Assembly (NCBI GenBank): GCA_001466705.2
Contig: LATX02000165.1
Location: 62,001-126,000, forward strand
Direction: 5' to 3'
Source of the DNA: Moniliophthora roreri
Taxonomy: Eukaryota > Basidiomycota > Agaricomycetes > Agaricales > Marasmiaceae
DNA length: 64,000 nucleotides
How positions within the stretch are numbered: position 1 is the first letter of the stretch; each line of letters starts with the position of its first letter. The notes under the pieces are model-generated. The model worked only from the letters and a program-made list of their open reading frames with translations. It was not told where the DNA came from and made no database searches. A program made the position numbers and the translations under genes. This document shows, piece after piece, positions 12,250 through 24,057 of this stretch.

Positions 12250-14174
12250 CGTCAAGTTGCTCCTTCGCTTTCGCTCCAATAACGACAACATCGATGCTAC
12301 AACTTTCCTTCTGCTGCTTACTTCACTGATGATCCTATATCGAGGATATGCTACTCGACCGCTCCCTCTTCAAGCTTCAACCTGGGCCTGTGCCCAAAAT
12401 CATTTCGGGAAATGTTCATCAGCCTACGCAAGCAGAGCCTATGCCAAATGGGCTGGACGCTTGAATTAAGGTCGTCGGCTTACTCTGACCGCACAACCGT
12501 TTGGATGTATAAGGAACTGGTCGGGCGCAAATTAGCTGTGTTCAACATTTCTTCGCACCATCGATGTTTTCGGAAGACAGGACTTTGTTGCGGTCTGCGC
12601 TCGGGACGAAGGAGATGATTTCAAGGTATCGGAAACTGCAGGATAGAGATTCAGCGATGTTCTTGCGTCTTTTGCGCCAAGAACCAGAAAAGTTCATCGC
12701 TCGTGCTAGACGGTGAGTACGCATCAACTCGTTACGGGTGTATCTCAGTTTATCTGATCCTGACCAATAGGATTGCTGGCTCCATGATATTGGACTCCTC
12801 ATACGGATGGAATGTCAAGGGCGAAGACGATTACCTGGTGTCGCTCATGCAGAAGTCCTTCGAACTTCACGCAGAATCACTGAAACCGGGACGGTGGCTT
12901 GTTGATACTTTCCCAATCAGTCAGTCTCTTCAACTCTTATCCGCAGGGCTAATCTGATGTTCTGTTCTTCAATCTTAGTTCGGTTCATTCCTATTTAGTT
13001 CCCTGGTGAAGGCTTTCATCAGAAAGCGAAAGAATATCGAGAAAAAATGGATCCTGTTGATAAGTTTGTTCATGCATGGGCGAAGCAGCAGATTGTACGT
13101 GTTCAACACATCACTTATTATGCGCCATCCTCACATACCACTACAAAGGCGTCTGGAGGCTACCTCCCCCCTTTCACTTCGATGCAGTTGGAAGCTAGGA
13201 AACATGAATCTGGCGGAAATTTGACGCAGAAACAGGAAGATATAATCCGATGGTGTAGCTCTGCGTTATATGCTGGTGGTGCCGATACGGTTAGAACTTT
13301 TGTCAATCTCGTTCTTTCCATGGCTGATGATTCTTTAGACCGTCTCAGTCATGAGGTTATTCTTCTTGCTAATGTCATTGTATCCGAATGTACAGAAGCG
13401 TGCCCAAGCAGAGATCGACGAAGTTGTAGGCCAGGATAGGTTGCCCAATATTGGGGACCGTGATGATTTACCCTACACGAACGCTCTCGTCAAGGAAATC
13501 GTGCGTTGGGCACCTCCGGCACCACTTGGTAAGACTTCGGCTCGCATCATTGTGTACTTTGTTAAACGAATTCTCCAGGACTGCCTCACCGAGTTACAAC
13601 TGACGATGAATACATGGGATATCGTATACCTGAAGGTGCCACTGTAATTGCCAATCAATAGTACGTTCACAGCATGGTAGCCTTTTCCCCAGTTCTGATG
13701 TCTGTCTATTACCTAGGGTAATAACTCACGATCCTAACGTGTATTATGACCCGCAGAACTTTGACCCGACAAGATACCTGTCCGACACTCCTCAACCAGA
13801 TCCTAGAAAGTTTGTATTCGGTTTCGGAAGGCGTGTTTGCCCCGGTAAGTCTCGACGGCCTATCAATCTTACCTCGCCTGACTCCCGAGTCCCGCAGGCG
13901 CACAGTTTGCAGAGGATTCCGTGTTTTTCAATATTAGCCGTATCTTGTCGACCTTTGATATTAGCAAATCTGTGGGTGAAGACGGGATGGGGGTCGAACC
14001 AAAGGTAGAATTCACGTCAACAGTTACTAGGTAGGTTGGTTTCGTACCTGTTATCTGGATATTCGCTGAACAGGTGTCATTACTAGTCATGTTAAACCGT
14101 TCCCATGTCGGATTGTCTTGAGGCGAGGATCTGCTGGGGAACGATACCTGGACAGTGCTTCGCTTTCGGGATAG
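12250..14174 (+). pseudogene. Cytochrome P450 relic A (CYP64-like), C-terminal half well preserved
   Basis: P450 monooxygenase remnant on the plus strand. The C-terminal exons read well: I-helix AGGADT near 13268-13288, then KRAQAEIDEVVGQDRLPNI, the ExxR helix KEIVRW (about 13493-13510), DPQNFDPTRYL, and the haem loop FGFGRRVCPG (about 13817-13847). The last exon ends HVKPFPCRIVLRR..SLSG with TAG at 14172-14174. The N-terminal part is damaged: the anchor and proline-rich hinge (PGPVPKII near 12390) are in broken frames. An in-frame TAG at 12996-12998 replaces the tryptophan expected in the W-F-P-G motif. The gene is therefore dead, although the catalytic half lacks obvious lesions. It is the best preserved of three relics. 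Confidence 0.75.
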
Positions 14175-14297
14175 GATGCGGTATCTATTTACTCTTGGGA
14201 GCGTCGCCTCTATGTATTAAAGATCAATGTCTACCTTGCACAGTGTACTCAAGCAGTCCGGATCCAATAAAAACACAAGCATTGAACATGCGTCGTT

Positions 14298-14600
14298 TCA
14301 TATCAAGTCCATATTCATAGCAAGCCCGAAGTTGACGCACTCAGCTCGTTTTGCCGCATAGTCTCCTGGCAATGCTGTGAAAATTTCCGGAGCAAGACGC
14401 TTTTCAAGCTCGTTACGTATCTGCAGACTATGTATACACGCCTTTCTTGAACCATTAATTTCTCCAGCTTTCCCTTTATTCAAGACAATATTCTCCACCG
14501 AAGAGTTATGCCCGTCGAATGTTGGAAGTTGGATCTGCGACAGTCGATCCGTAGCGCGCACTACGCCGTGGCTTAAATGCAATGTTTCCCGGAGGTCTCA
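14298..14600 (-). pseudogene. Remnant of a DHA2 transporter plus its upstream region
   Basis: About 120 bases (14298-14420) are three pieces of a transporter like 17838-19931 fused by deletions. The distal end (GCAAGCCCGAAGTTGACG) matches 17842-17859. The middle matches 18100-18160 (NELEKRLAPEIFTALPGD on the minus strand). Bases 14413-14600 then match the 5' flank of transporter 2 at about 20150-20345. The whole transporter body between those points is gone. Order and strand match the intact module, so this is a collapsed copy rather than a random insertion. Confidence 0.75.
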
Positions 14601-16149
14601 TTTCCCTTGTCTCTATCTCTTGTACTACTAAATACTCAAGCTCTCGTCGCTTCCATGTATTATTTCCTTATATCTTGTATTTCTAAACACTACTGTAGTA
14701 TAAATACTGGCCTACCTTTGTATCTATCTGCAGTATTCTCAACTCTGGACTCTTTCCTATGACTCTTCGTCTTCTCTCGCGTGGTCTTCAGCTCTCGAGT
14801 TTTTTCGGAAGTCCTCGCTCTCCTCTCTGCTTGCGATCACTAGGCTAACTCAAGCTTACATCGCTGCACCGGGACCCCTCAAAATCGGGTACCGATTGCA
14901 ACGGTACCATCAATGAAGGGCCACATTTTCTAGCGGCGACCGACGGTATCCGATGGATTTAGGTGGGGGTTCAAGGGGGGGGGGCGGGCCGTGGTTCCGG
15001 CATATACCGGTGGTTGGTTGGTTCGGCCGGAGGCCGACTAAAATTTTTTCCTACCCAGAATTTTTTGGTAGTTTTGGCTGCTTGTGGAGGCTTTTGGACG
15101 ACGATCCTGGTAGATTATTGTGTCTAAGATCCCTAATCTGCTATCCCTAAGGTTCTGGACCCTACATGAGACTAAGATGAGTATGTTGTTGACAATACTT
15201 CGGACCACAGCTAGCGCGCTACTTGGGCGTCAATTATGAATGCCAACATGGTTTCGTGAAAATCTATGGCCCTCTTACCTCTGGGACAGTCTGCAGACAA
15301 CCCATAGCTTCTGAAAACCCAAATAAATTGGGCAGAGGTGATACCGGCAAGATGGGGAACAAAAGAAAGGTGAGCGGTCATTTACTGCTTATGTCATGCC
15401 TTCCATATATAGTATTTCTGGCACGTGATGGTTGGTTCCCTTAAAAAACATCCGGCGCTATATATTAAATTATTTTCCTGCCCCCCCCTTGGGTAGGTTG
15501 ATTTGTATAGCGCCCGTATTTTCCTTGGAATTCATTAGATGTAGTCGGAAAATGTATTCTCGGATGTATATAACTACATATATATGGCACTCTAGTACAT
15601 CTGTCCCGCAGGTAACCCTCACAACCGTCATCTAAAGCCCAGTCCTATGCCCGACTAACCCGCTATCCCATGACCGACCACTGACCGTATACGCCGAAGT
15701 CCCCACCTCCGCCCGAGCATGACATTCCCAGATTGATAATGAGGTAAATAAATACCGGGAACTCAACTTGCTCTTGACTGTCTTCGGAATAAGATCTTAC
15801 ATCGGAGTCACGACTCATAAGTGATTTATATGTATATTCTACTTATACATGTGAGGTCACAGCGATACGTAAAACGAATGTTGACTCACCACTATCATCA
15901 TGTGCCAAATACGCACCAAACTCGCAGCTTGCTTTAAGAGCCAATAGCAGTCTAGCCGAGCATTCAAGGATTAGCTGAAAGGCGTTAGCAACGAGGGATA
16001 GTAAATGAAGTATCAACAGACGCACTGAGAGATCCAATGTGCCTAGGAGTAAAGCAAGGGGTTTAACTGGGAGCAGGGCAAAGGGTTTGGACGGTGAGCA
16101 GCGATGGTGGTTGGGAAAGATAGAAACTTGTCAGGCCGACGCTTACTAA
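14601..16149. other. Gene-free stretch, possible element end near 14.9 kb
   Basis: No supported gene. Around 14880-14965 are inverted copies of a GGTACC/GGTATCCGATGG type motif followed by a G-run. This recalls the subterminal motifs of the element at 27154-27869 and the sequence at 17500-17690. C-runs and G-runs occur near 14970 and 15480. This segment separates the transporter remnant from P450 relic B. Confidence 0.35.
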
Positions 16150-16790
16150 TGCTTAGCTAAACTGCGTCCACGGGCGCTCCAGGGGTTGCTTCTCCGTCGG
16201 ATATGAACTATCAGCTAAAACCACCATGTCTAGTACAGAAGTTCTCTTCAGGCATCGTTCACCAACTTTCGACAGAATGCATGGAAGAAGCCACCCTTTG
16301 GTTCAACCTCGAATGATTCTGGTCGTTCAACAGGACTAGTCATTGACCTTGGCGTGTTCGCGAAACACATGGTGCTGAGCGGTATGAAAGCTGCGCTCGA
16401 CTTATTACAAGCAAGATTGTCAACTTACCTAGATCGCTCAACTGGCTTGACTACAAGAAACTAGTTAGGCGAAAGTTGGCAGTGTTCGAGATTCTCCGAC
16501 CTCGCGGCATTATCCGCGTTTCTTAGGATTATCAAGTTTGCACTCAGCGCCCTCGTCAAGGATGGGCACCTAGCGCCGCTCGGTGAAGTTTCAGATTCTA
16601 ATTGTCAATAACGTTTTCATGTCTAGGTCTGTCTCGCGAGTCGCCAAGTAACAGCGAACGACAGATACATTACGGTATCGCGTTCCACTATTTTCGCGAA
16701 TAAGTGTTGATTTTCCCTCAGTTATATACTTCTCTCTCAGTCCACCCACCAGAAATCTGTATATCCGACGCATTCAGACGTTTTTGTGGC
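16150..16790 (+). pseudogene. Cytochrome P450 relic B (internally deleted copy)
   Basis: Bases 16160-16530 align with about 20480-20880 of relic C (shared blocks CTCCGTCGGATATGAACT, TCTCTTCAGGCA, AATGATTCTGGTCGTTCAAC). The copy then jumps to the equivalent of about 21597, so about 0.7 kb covering the P450 midsection is missing. It resumes with CTCGTCAAGGA..CCTAGCGCCGCTCGG and CACCAAGTAACAGCGAACGA and ends near 16770. The haem loop is absent. A tail matching the 3' flank of relic C reappears at about 17695-17790, so 16.8-17.69 kb is an insertion within this module. No open frame survives. Confidence 0.7.
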
Positions 16791-17690
16791 TCGCCGCCAA
16801 ACTTCTGGCGCTTTTCGATGAAACAGGTCGCATACCGTCTCTTCGCCCTCGAGGAAAAGAAGATGGTCGAATAGACGACATGCCAGTGTCCAACTTAGTT
16901 CTATGTCGTCATCGTGGTAGCGATCGTCGAAGGAGCACAAAACTTTTTTCGTATATACAACTTCCTTCCCATTCCTGGCCACCACCATCCCCCCCAACAC
17001 TATGCCCTATGCCCCTACTCGCCCACGGCCATATCCATTAGTGCGCCTTTTCCCTGTTTTCAGCTTCAACTTACCGATGCATTCCAGATTACGGTCACTC
17101 TCGAACGTCAGTCAGTTGCAAGAACGCGAAAGAACGGGTTGAATAAAAAGGATTTTGAGTATATCTGAGTGACTTGCGATGAGTAGTATAGTCATATCAT
17201 TGATTGATTGCTTTTCCTTGACGCTCTAATCAATAACCTCATGATATCCAATCACTCCACGCCGTGGCGAGCACTAGCATAACCACATAGGAATCCGACT
17301 TGGGTTCAGGTAAGTTTCGAGCATCTCCAGGTCAGGGATATCATCACTGATCATTTTTTAAAAGGTACCGAACTAGGGTCATATATGATACAAGGCAGAG
17401 CTGGAGCAGAAGGTATCGGGGCAGCCAGGGCGGATTGGGGCGGATAGGGCCTTGATAGCGACGGAAGGACTCCAAGTGGATTACAGCCATCGGCTTCCTT
17501 ACGTCTACCCGATGGTATCTGACAAAAAGCTGGTAAATGTAATGGACCTGCTCAAACCCACCCCACACAAACACATCAGATACCATCGGATACCGTCGGT
17601 CACCGTCAGGAAGGGCGGCGACTTACTAATGATATCCGATGGACTTTGCCCCATACCAATGGATACCATCAGATACCTTTAGACATTTCC
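16791..17690. other. Insertion between relic B and its 3' tail; hairpin-rich
   Basis: No gene seen. Bases 17507-17520 (CCGATGGTATCTG) and 17577-17589 (CAGATACCATCGG) form an inverted pair with a spacer of about 56 bases, and related GGATACC/GATATCCGATGG motifs continue to 17680. The flanks on both sides belong to the P450 module, so this stretch probably arrived later. Clear terminal repeats or a target duplication were not found. Confidence 0.4.
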
Positions 17691-17837
17691 TGATTTGGTT
17701 GCGCTTCGTTATGATTAGTAACTGAATAAATAACCTACTTCGCCGAGGCGGTTTGTCCCCGTTGGTAGCATAATCAGTCAGACGATCCTTCAACAAACAT
17801 AAGTATTAGATATACACCGTCCACATAAAGTCTATAT

Positions 17838-19931
17838 TCATAGCAAGCCCGAAGTTGACGTACTCAGCTCGTTTTTCTCCGTGTCCTCGAGCCGTGTCGT
17901 TGATAACGCCCATTTTTCGTCCCGAACATTCTGTAAGGGGATATCCTGCATCAACAGCGACACCAGGAATCCTCTTCCCAAGATCCCCGTAAGTGTCAAC
18001 CAAATGACTCGCAGACTGCCAGCGAAAGCAACTTGAAGTACCGACTTGAGCGGTTCCTCTAGGAAACGAATCTGAGGAAGCAATGAGTAGAGATTGGCTG
18101 CATGGTCTCCTGGCAATGCTGTGGAAATTTCCGGAGAAAGACGTTTTTCAAGTTCGTTCTGTAGTATGGTGCCGCCAACTGCGACTCCCCATATCTACCA
18201 TGGATTTTTCAGCGTCACTTCTCAACGTCAACAATGGCTGGCACATACCCCTGCAAATGACCTGCAGAACATGAAGAATGAAAGGGCATATGCATTCTGC
18301 ATCACATCCAAAGGCGCTAATACAGGGAAATACAGTGTTGCTGATGTCCTTTTAGTTGATGACAACGTGCCATTTCAAGGATGAACGTACCACTCAAGAT
18401 TCCCAGAGCGGCACCTGGGAGTACCAGAATTCCGACACCTTCAGAAAGAGACGTCGATGAATCTATTCTCGATAATACGCCCACTCCAATGAGATAAAGG
18501 ACCCATGCAAACCAGATCTGAGGCCGATATTGTTTGGTGGCGGTAACGCTTACCCCGGAAGCGACAATCATGACTGCACACGTTACGGAAAGACCCAGCT
18601 CATTGACCCCCGATTTTATAAGAGAAGCGTCTTTGCATCCTTGAAAATAAACTGGCAGGTAATCTGGATAGAAATTTACTACAGTGAGCGCCAACGAAAG
18701 ATGACTTGGGACGTACAACTCAGACAGAGAATGCCGAAAGAGTTCAGGAAATTCTGAACGTAACTGGAAGATAGCGTTATCTCAGGAAGGTCACGACAAA
18801 GCGTTAAAGAACAAGACTTACCCGCTCACGCTCGAAACATTCGACAGAATACTGACAGGAAGCTGTAGGAGTAGTTAGGACAATATCACTCAGATTAAGG
18901 ATATCCCTCACGATGGGATTGGCAGAATAGAGCGCCTCATAAGCACCGAAAACAAGGAGTCCAGCTAACCCGAGGATAAGAGGCACCAATACACGTGCAG
19001 AGGACCACGGGTATACCACTCCACCCCACGTTAAGCCTAACACAGCCGAAGTGGTACTGGATATGACAATGAAGTTTCCACTGAAATTTGAAGAATTAGT
19101 GATCTTGAGTCTCTGCTGGTGATTGAATCTACGCACATCCAATCCATCCTGCGAAGTTTGGACTGAATAGTGCCTGGAGGGATAGGCAGCCGAAGGAAGA
19201 GAACGACGACGGCAATGGTAACAGCGCAAATGGGAAGGTTGAGGTAGAACAGCCATCGCCACTGTCCTTGATTGGCTAAAGCGCCTCCGACTAAAGGTCC
19301 TACTGCGGTAGCAAACGACCATCCTCTAGGGAAAGACGAGCATTATAAACTAGTGTAGACAGAGTGAATAGAGTACTTACAGCCCAAGCACTGCATTATA
19401 CGTGCCACGTTCTTGGAGTGAAACGAGGTCAGAAATAATGATACTTGACAGTGATTGCATCCCTCCACCACCGAGTCCTTGAACAACTAAGCTTGGAATT
19501 AGTCGAATTATATCCAGAGATTCGTGATATAATTTTCACCTCGAGCAGCGATCAACCATTCCATGTTCCGTGCAGCACCACACAGTGCGCTACCGAGCGT
19601 AAAGAGTCCCAGAGCCATCAGCATGGCAGGACGTCTTCCGAAGATCTATTATGTGGGTGTATGAGCATCGTCCTCGGGAAAATAATGATACCAGACATAC
19701 CTCAGCTATCCCGCCACTCATTGGCAGAAAGGCCGTTGACGCAAGAGGATACGCCGTGCCCACCCATACAAAGTCATCTCCATGTAATTCATCCACAATC
19801 GATGGAAGGGCGGTAGAAAGAGCGGTTACCTCTATGGCATTCAGGACACTGCATAGAAAAAGAGAAGCGAGTATCGCCCAGAAATAAAGCCCTTTTTCTG
19901 AGGACTTGTATTGAGGCGCTGAGTGGGCCAT
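17838..19931 (-). CDS. DHA2-type (14-TM) major facilitator transporter, copy 2
   Basis: Paralogue of 3098-5235 with the same exon pattern. The ATG at 19931 begins MAHSAPQYKSSEKGLYFWA, followed by ALSTALPSIVDELHGDDF, the GRRPAML loop, GLGGGGMQSLSSIIISDLV, GPLVGGALA and WRWLFYLNLPIC. Downstream come LTWGGVVYPWSSARVLVP, VSILSNVSSVSG, YYLPVYFQGCKDASLIKSG, NAYALSFFMFCRSFAG and WGVAVGGTILQNELEKRL. The end is an acidic tail with TGA at 17838-17840. All junctions I checked keep phase, so it appears functional. It is divergent from P450 relic C, with about 400 bases between them. By family it exports small lipophilic compounds. Its link to a P450 suggests a role in handling a metabolite, which is inference. 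Confidence 0.9.
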
Positions 19932-20349
19932 GACATGGATGTAAGGAGAATCAAGTATTTTTCCCCATTATATACTTGTTGCAACAATAGATTTCTGGTT
20001 ACGGGTTTGCGGAAAGCATTCTGGTCCATGGAGGTCTGAGCCAAGGGGTACCGGAATTTGCCGGCCTCAAGAAGTTAGAACCGATACACCACGTGGAATA
20101 CAATATCGCCAATTACCATGAAGACCTCGCCTCGATGGCCTCATTTTCTAGTACGTATCTGCAGATAATGTATATACGCCTTTCTCAAACCATTAACGTC
20201 TCCAGCGCTCCCTTTATTTCGGACAATAATCTCCACCGGAGGATTATGTCCGTCCGATATTGGAAGTTACTACAGTCTACACGTCACGGTCACGGTAAGT
20301 GCGCACTACACTGTGGCTTAAACGTAACGCTCCCTGGAGATTCCTGATT
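19932..20349. promoter_or_regulatory. Divergent intergenic region of the transporter 2 / P450 module
   Basis: This stretch lies between the start of transporter 2 (minus) and P450 relic C (plus). Its right part (about 20150-20345) is repeated at 14413-14600 next to the transporter remnant, including GTATCTGCAGA, CGCCTTTCT and GTGGCTTAAA. Conservation between copies that otherwise decayed may reflect only the age of the duplication. No binding site could be named. Confidence 0.4.
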
Positions 20350-22215
20350 GCCGGTACATTTATCTGATGAAATGGGGTTCTTACTAGTGGCCAGTCATTG
20401 CCCATTGACGCCTGTGTCTTCAAGATTGGTCGAGCCTCCAACTCCATACACTATCATGATACATACGCTCGTTGGCTGGGCGCTCCAGATTTTTTGGCGT
20501 TATTGCTTCCCACAGTTTCCTCCGTCGGATATGAACTGTCAGCCAAAGTTACCGGGGCCAGTACAGACGTTCTCTTCAGGCAGCGATCGTCGCCTTTCGA
20601 TCAAATGCATGCATGCTAATAGGGCCGGTTGCAGTGCCCTACTCTGGGAATGATTCTGGTCGTTCAACAGGACCTGTCAATTAGCCATGAAACGTATTTG
20701 CGAAACACGCTATCGTTCCGAGCGGTACGAAAGCTGCACTCGACCTGCTACAAGCAAGACTGTCAACTTACCCAGATCGAGGCTCAACTGTTTGGTTGTA
20801 CAAGCAACGGGTTGTGCGCAAGTTGGCGGTGTTCAACATCCTCGCATCATCCACGTTTCCGGGAGTATCAAGTTTGCGCTCGGTGATTGGAACAAAGGGT
20901 AGCCAGGTACCGAGCGCTACAGGGCGTCATTTGCCTGTCAAATCGGCGCTTGCGTGTATGAATAGAGCGTTCAAGACGAAGATGATTACCTAGTGTCGGT
21001 TATGCATAAATCCTTGGAGCCTCAATTGGAAATAATGAAACCAGGACGCTAGCTTGTTGATACCTTCCCTACCGGTAAGTTGTTTCAGATTCGAGTTCAT
21101 TTCGTTAGTAACATTGAGCATCCGTTTCTAGCTCGATTTGCGCTTAGCTTGTTCCCTAGCAGATGCTCAGGAGTGTTGTAAGATAAATTCTATCGATGAG
21201 TCCCCTCGTGCGTGAACGGAGCAACCAATTGTACGGTACGTGTCTTGCGGTGTTCTACCTGTGTGCTATGCCGAAGTGCTATTATTCAGGAGTCTGGAAG
21301 CTATTTGCCTTCATGCTAGTGCAGTTTGAAATAAAGGTTAATGAAATGCATGGATCTTTAACTAAAGGCTAACATGTAATCCGATGATGCGGACCTGCGC
21401 TGTATGCTGGTCGTTTTACTTCATCTATTGTTGCTTATCTTCAGTTCCACGCAGTTCTACGCGGAACGCCTCCGCCAATGACTTTGCTCTTAGTACTAAA
21501 ATCACCCCCGATGCTAGGAACACTGGAACAGCCTCGGAAAAAGGCTCGGACAGATTGCCCGATATGGAAAACCGCGACGGCTTGCCGTTTGCGAGAGCGC
21601 TCTCGTCAAGGAAATCATGCGCTGGGTACCCTAGCGCCGCTCGGCGAGGTTCCAGATTTCACTTGTCGATTCACCAAGTAACAGCGAACGACAGCGGTGT
21701 TAGGCCCTAACCGCAACACTGACGTCGACAGGCACATTAGGGTACCGCATTCCCGAGGGATCCACTATTTTTGCAAATATATGGTATCTTTTCCTCAATT
21801 CGGTTCTTTTCTCATCCACCGGGAATCTGTACATTGACTAGGGCAATGATGCACAACCCCAGCGTATACAATGTCCCACTGCGTTCCGAGCCAATTTTAA
21901 GAGATCAATCTGCCCGAGCCTCCGCGGCCGGATCCTCAAAGGCTCGTGTTCAATTTGTGTTCAATATCGGACAATGTGTCTCTGTCTGACCTCTTCGCTC
22001 GCAGGTGCGCAGTCCGGTAAGGACTTGATCAAAAATTATCTGTATCCTGTCCACTTTTGATATCCGCAAGGTCAAATTTACTTCGAAAGTCATCAGGTAA
22101 GCTGGATCTGGAATCCCCCGGGGACATTGGCTGAAGGAACGTGTTTTCGTGTCACCTTGTTTGGAGGAAGGGATCTGCAGGGAGCGATACTTGAACAGTA
22201 CTTCGTTATGATTAG
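20350..22215 (+). pseudogene. Cytochrome P450 relic C
   Basis: Remains of a P450 homologous to relic A. Recognisable pieces include the K-helix region (LVKEIMRW-like, about 21600-21620), YRIPEGSTIFAN (about 21745-21780) and RAMMHNPSVYN (about 21840-21875). The haem loop has decayed: the conserved F-G-F-G-R-R-x-C is read as FNIGQCV near 21957-21977. Several frames are broken and there is no complete exon chain, so it cannot bind haem normally. The 3' flank (about 22197-22290) matches 17695-17790, which marks the edge of the duplicated module. Confidence 0.7.
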
Positions 22216-22553
22216 TACCTGAATAAAAAGACCACCCTATCAAAGTATTTTGATCTCGTTCGTAGCATAATTAGTCAGACGAACCTTCAACCCCATAGGC
22301 GCGTCGCAGACTTTGCGTGGCAGTGCCAGTCGCGTCACGCACGTGTTAATTTTGGCAGTTCGGTTAATGACAAACCATATTCTCCGTCCTGTGAATGCAA
22401 CTCGTTCACAATCCAATTCTGTACTGGCCTCGACTCTATGTTGTGAAGCTTTGACCGACCTCTCTGCATATAGACTGTCTAGAGCAAGCGCCTTGACCTT
22501 TCTCGCTTTGGCAACTCAAAATTAATTCGATTTTAGTCTTCACAAGAGAAGCA

Positions 22554-24057
22554 ATGTCGGCACCAAAGAGCCAGCCAGGAAACCTTCTACGGTATCACAA
22601 AAAGCGACGGAGAGTCCCTCTGGATCCGAAGGAGGCCGACTCATCAGCGATAGAAAAAGGGAATTTGGGGGTTCTTACAAAGGAATCTAGGCAGTGAGTT
22701 CACCGGCTGAAGCATCTCGTTGGTGTCCTGACACTCCACCGTAGATGCTTACGGACCCTGGCTTCATATCATGCACCAAAATCTCAGATACCGATGCCAC
22801 GTTCGAGATGTGCGGCAGTCCTTGTCGCACTGTTTGTCGGGAGGAGAGGCGACCTATATGTGCTACTCAGTCGGTGAGTGCTGTTACGAAACTCGAGTCC
22901 TACGGGCTACCGATACGCTTTCAACATCTCAGGAGGTCCTCTACCCTGAGGACATACGCAGGAGATACGTCGTTACCTGGTGGAAAGGTCGAACCGCAGG
23001 ACCGGAGCTTGGAGGATACTGCCGTGCGTTTGTCTACATGTTTCTTCTTCACTCTTTCTAACAACTGTCTTCTTTCAGCGCCGGGAGGCTTTTGAAGAGG
23101 TCCGTTAACCCAACTCAGGAAATTTTGCACCCATGTGATCGTACAGCTATCTGCAGATAGGGCTTCCAAGAGACCGGCGGAAGGTTCCACTGCTATGTAT
23201 CCTGGAGCCATTCCTGGCGGGAAATCAACTTATCGTCACGCCGTATGTCTGCAAAAACTACTACACAAACCGTCCCGCTCATACCTCGCTATTGCAGTGT
23301 CGTGGTGTTGATATTGGACAACACTCTCCAAGTTCGTCCTTTGCTGCTTCATTCGCTTCATTCGCTGACAAATCTTCGTTAGCCAATCCTAAATCACTCT
23401 GAAGTCACCTCCTTGTTCTCGCATCCGCTTGCTTCCTTCATATCATCGATACCTCCATACCCAACGGAACCCGAGATGATAGAAGTGGAGTATCATACTT
23501 GGTATGACTACGACTGGGATGGTCCACCTCTACGACACCTCAACACCAAAGGCGAGATTGAGGTCGTCCGGAGACAAGTGAGGATGCATCGATTCATGAC
23601 AGGGAGAGAGGCTGGTGGTATAAAGCCCGTCTTTGGGCTTACTGCGTACATTCATCCCTTCATCTTCTTGCGCCTCGTGCGATGCTGACCCATGTTTGGT
23701 CCCAGTGGAATGCTTATACACACCGCTCGGATTGGTTTCGCCCGAGAACCAGATTTCGAGTTACATCCACCAACGACACCGACCATGGACCAGAGAATAG
23801 CGTGGACGATTGTCAAAGATGGTTCTCTGCTCAAGGAGGCTCTGATCCAGGAGAACATCGAATTCGACCTGGAGCGAATGAAGAAGTGGGCTGGTGTGGC
23901 TAGTGAAGAGGATTTGCGTGGTTCGAGGAGGCAGGTGTACAAGGACAAGGAAGGCAGACCAACCTTTAGTTGGAGGAAAACCGTTATACCATGGAGAAGT
24001 GGATTATGGCGGGCGGGCGATGAGAGACCAAGGCGAATTTTGAAGAACAAATTATGA
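22554..24057 (+). CDS. Nudix hydrolase, coenzyme A diphosphatase (PCD1/NUDT7 type)
   Basis: Predicted to cleave CoA or oxidised CoA into 3',5'-ADP and (phospho)pantetheine, usually in peroxisomes. Eight exons join cleanly: 22554-22693, 22745-22873, 22933-23023, 23079-23099, 23157-23242, 23298-23331, 23393-23645 and 23706-24057. They encode RCAAVLVALFVGRRGDLYV, then the CoA-type signature LLSRRSSTLRTYAGD..LPGGKVEPQD. The Nudix box core REAFEEIGL is split by introns. The C-terminal part has PVVVLILDNTLQPILN and YPTEPEMIEVEYHTWYD, then GREAGGIKPVFGLTAGMLI, as in fungal PCD1 proteins. Exon 4 is only 21 bases. The C-terminus (NKL) is not a clear type 1 peroxisomal signal. The gene looks intact and lies just beyond the last P450 relic. 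Confidence 0.88.
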
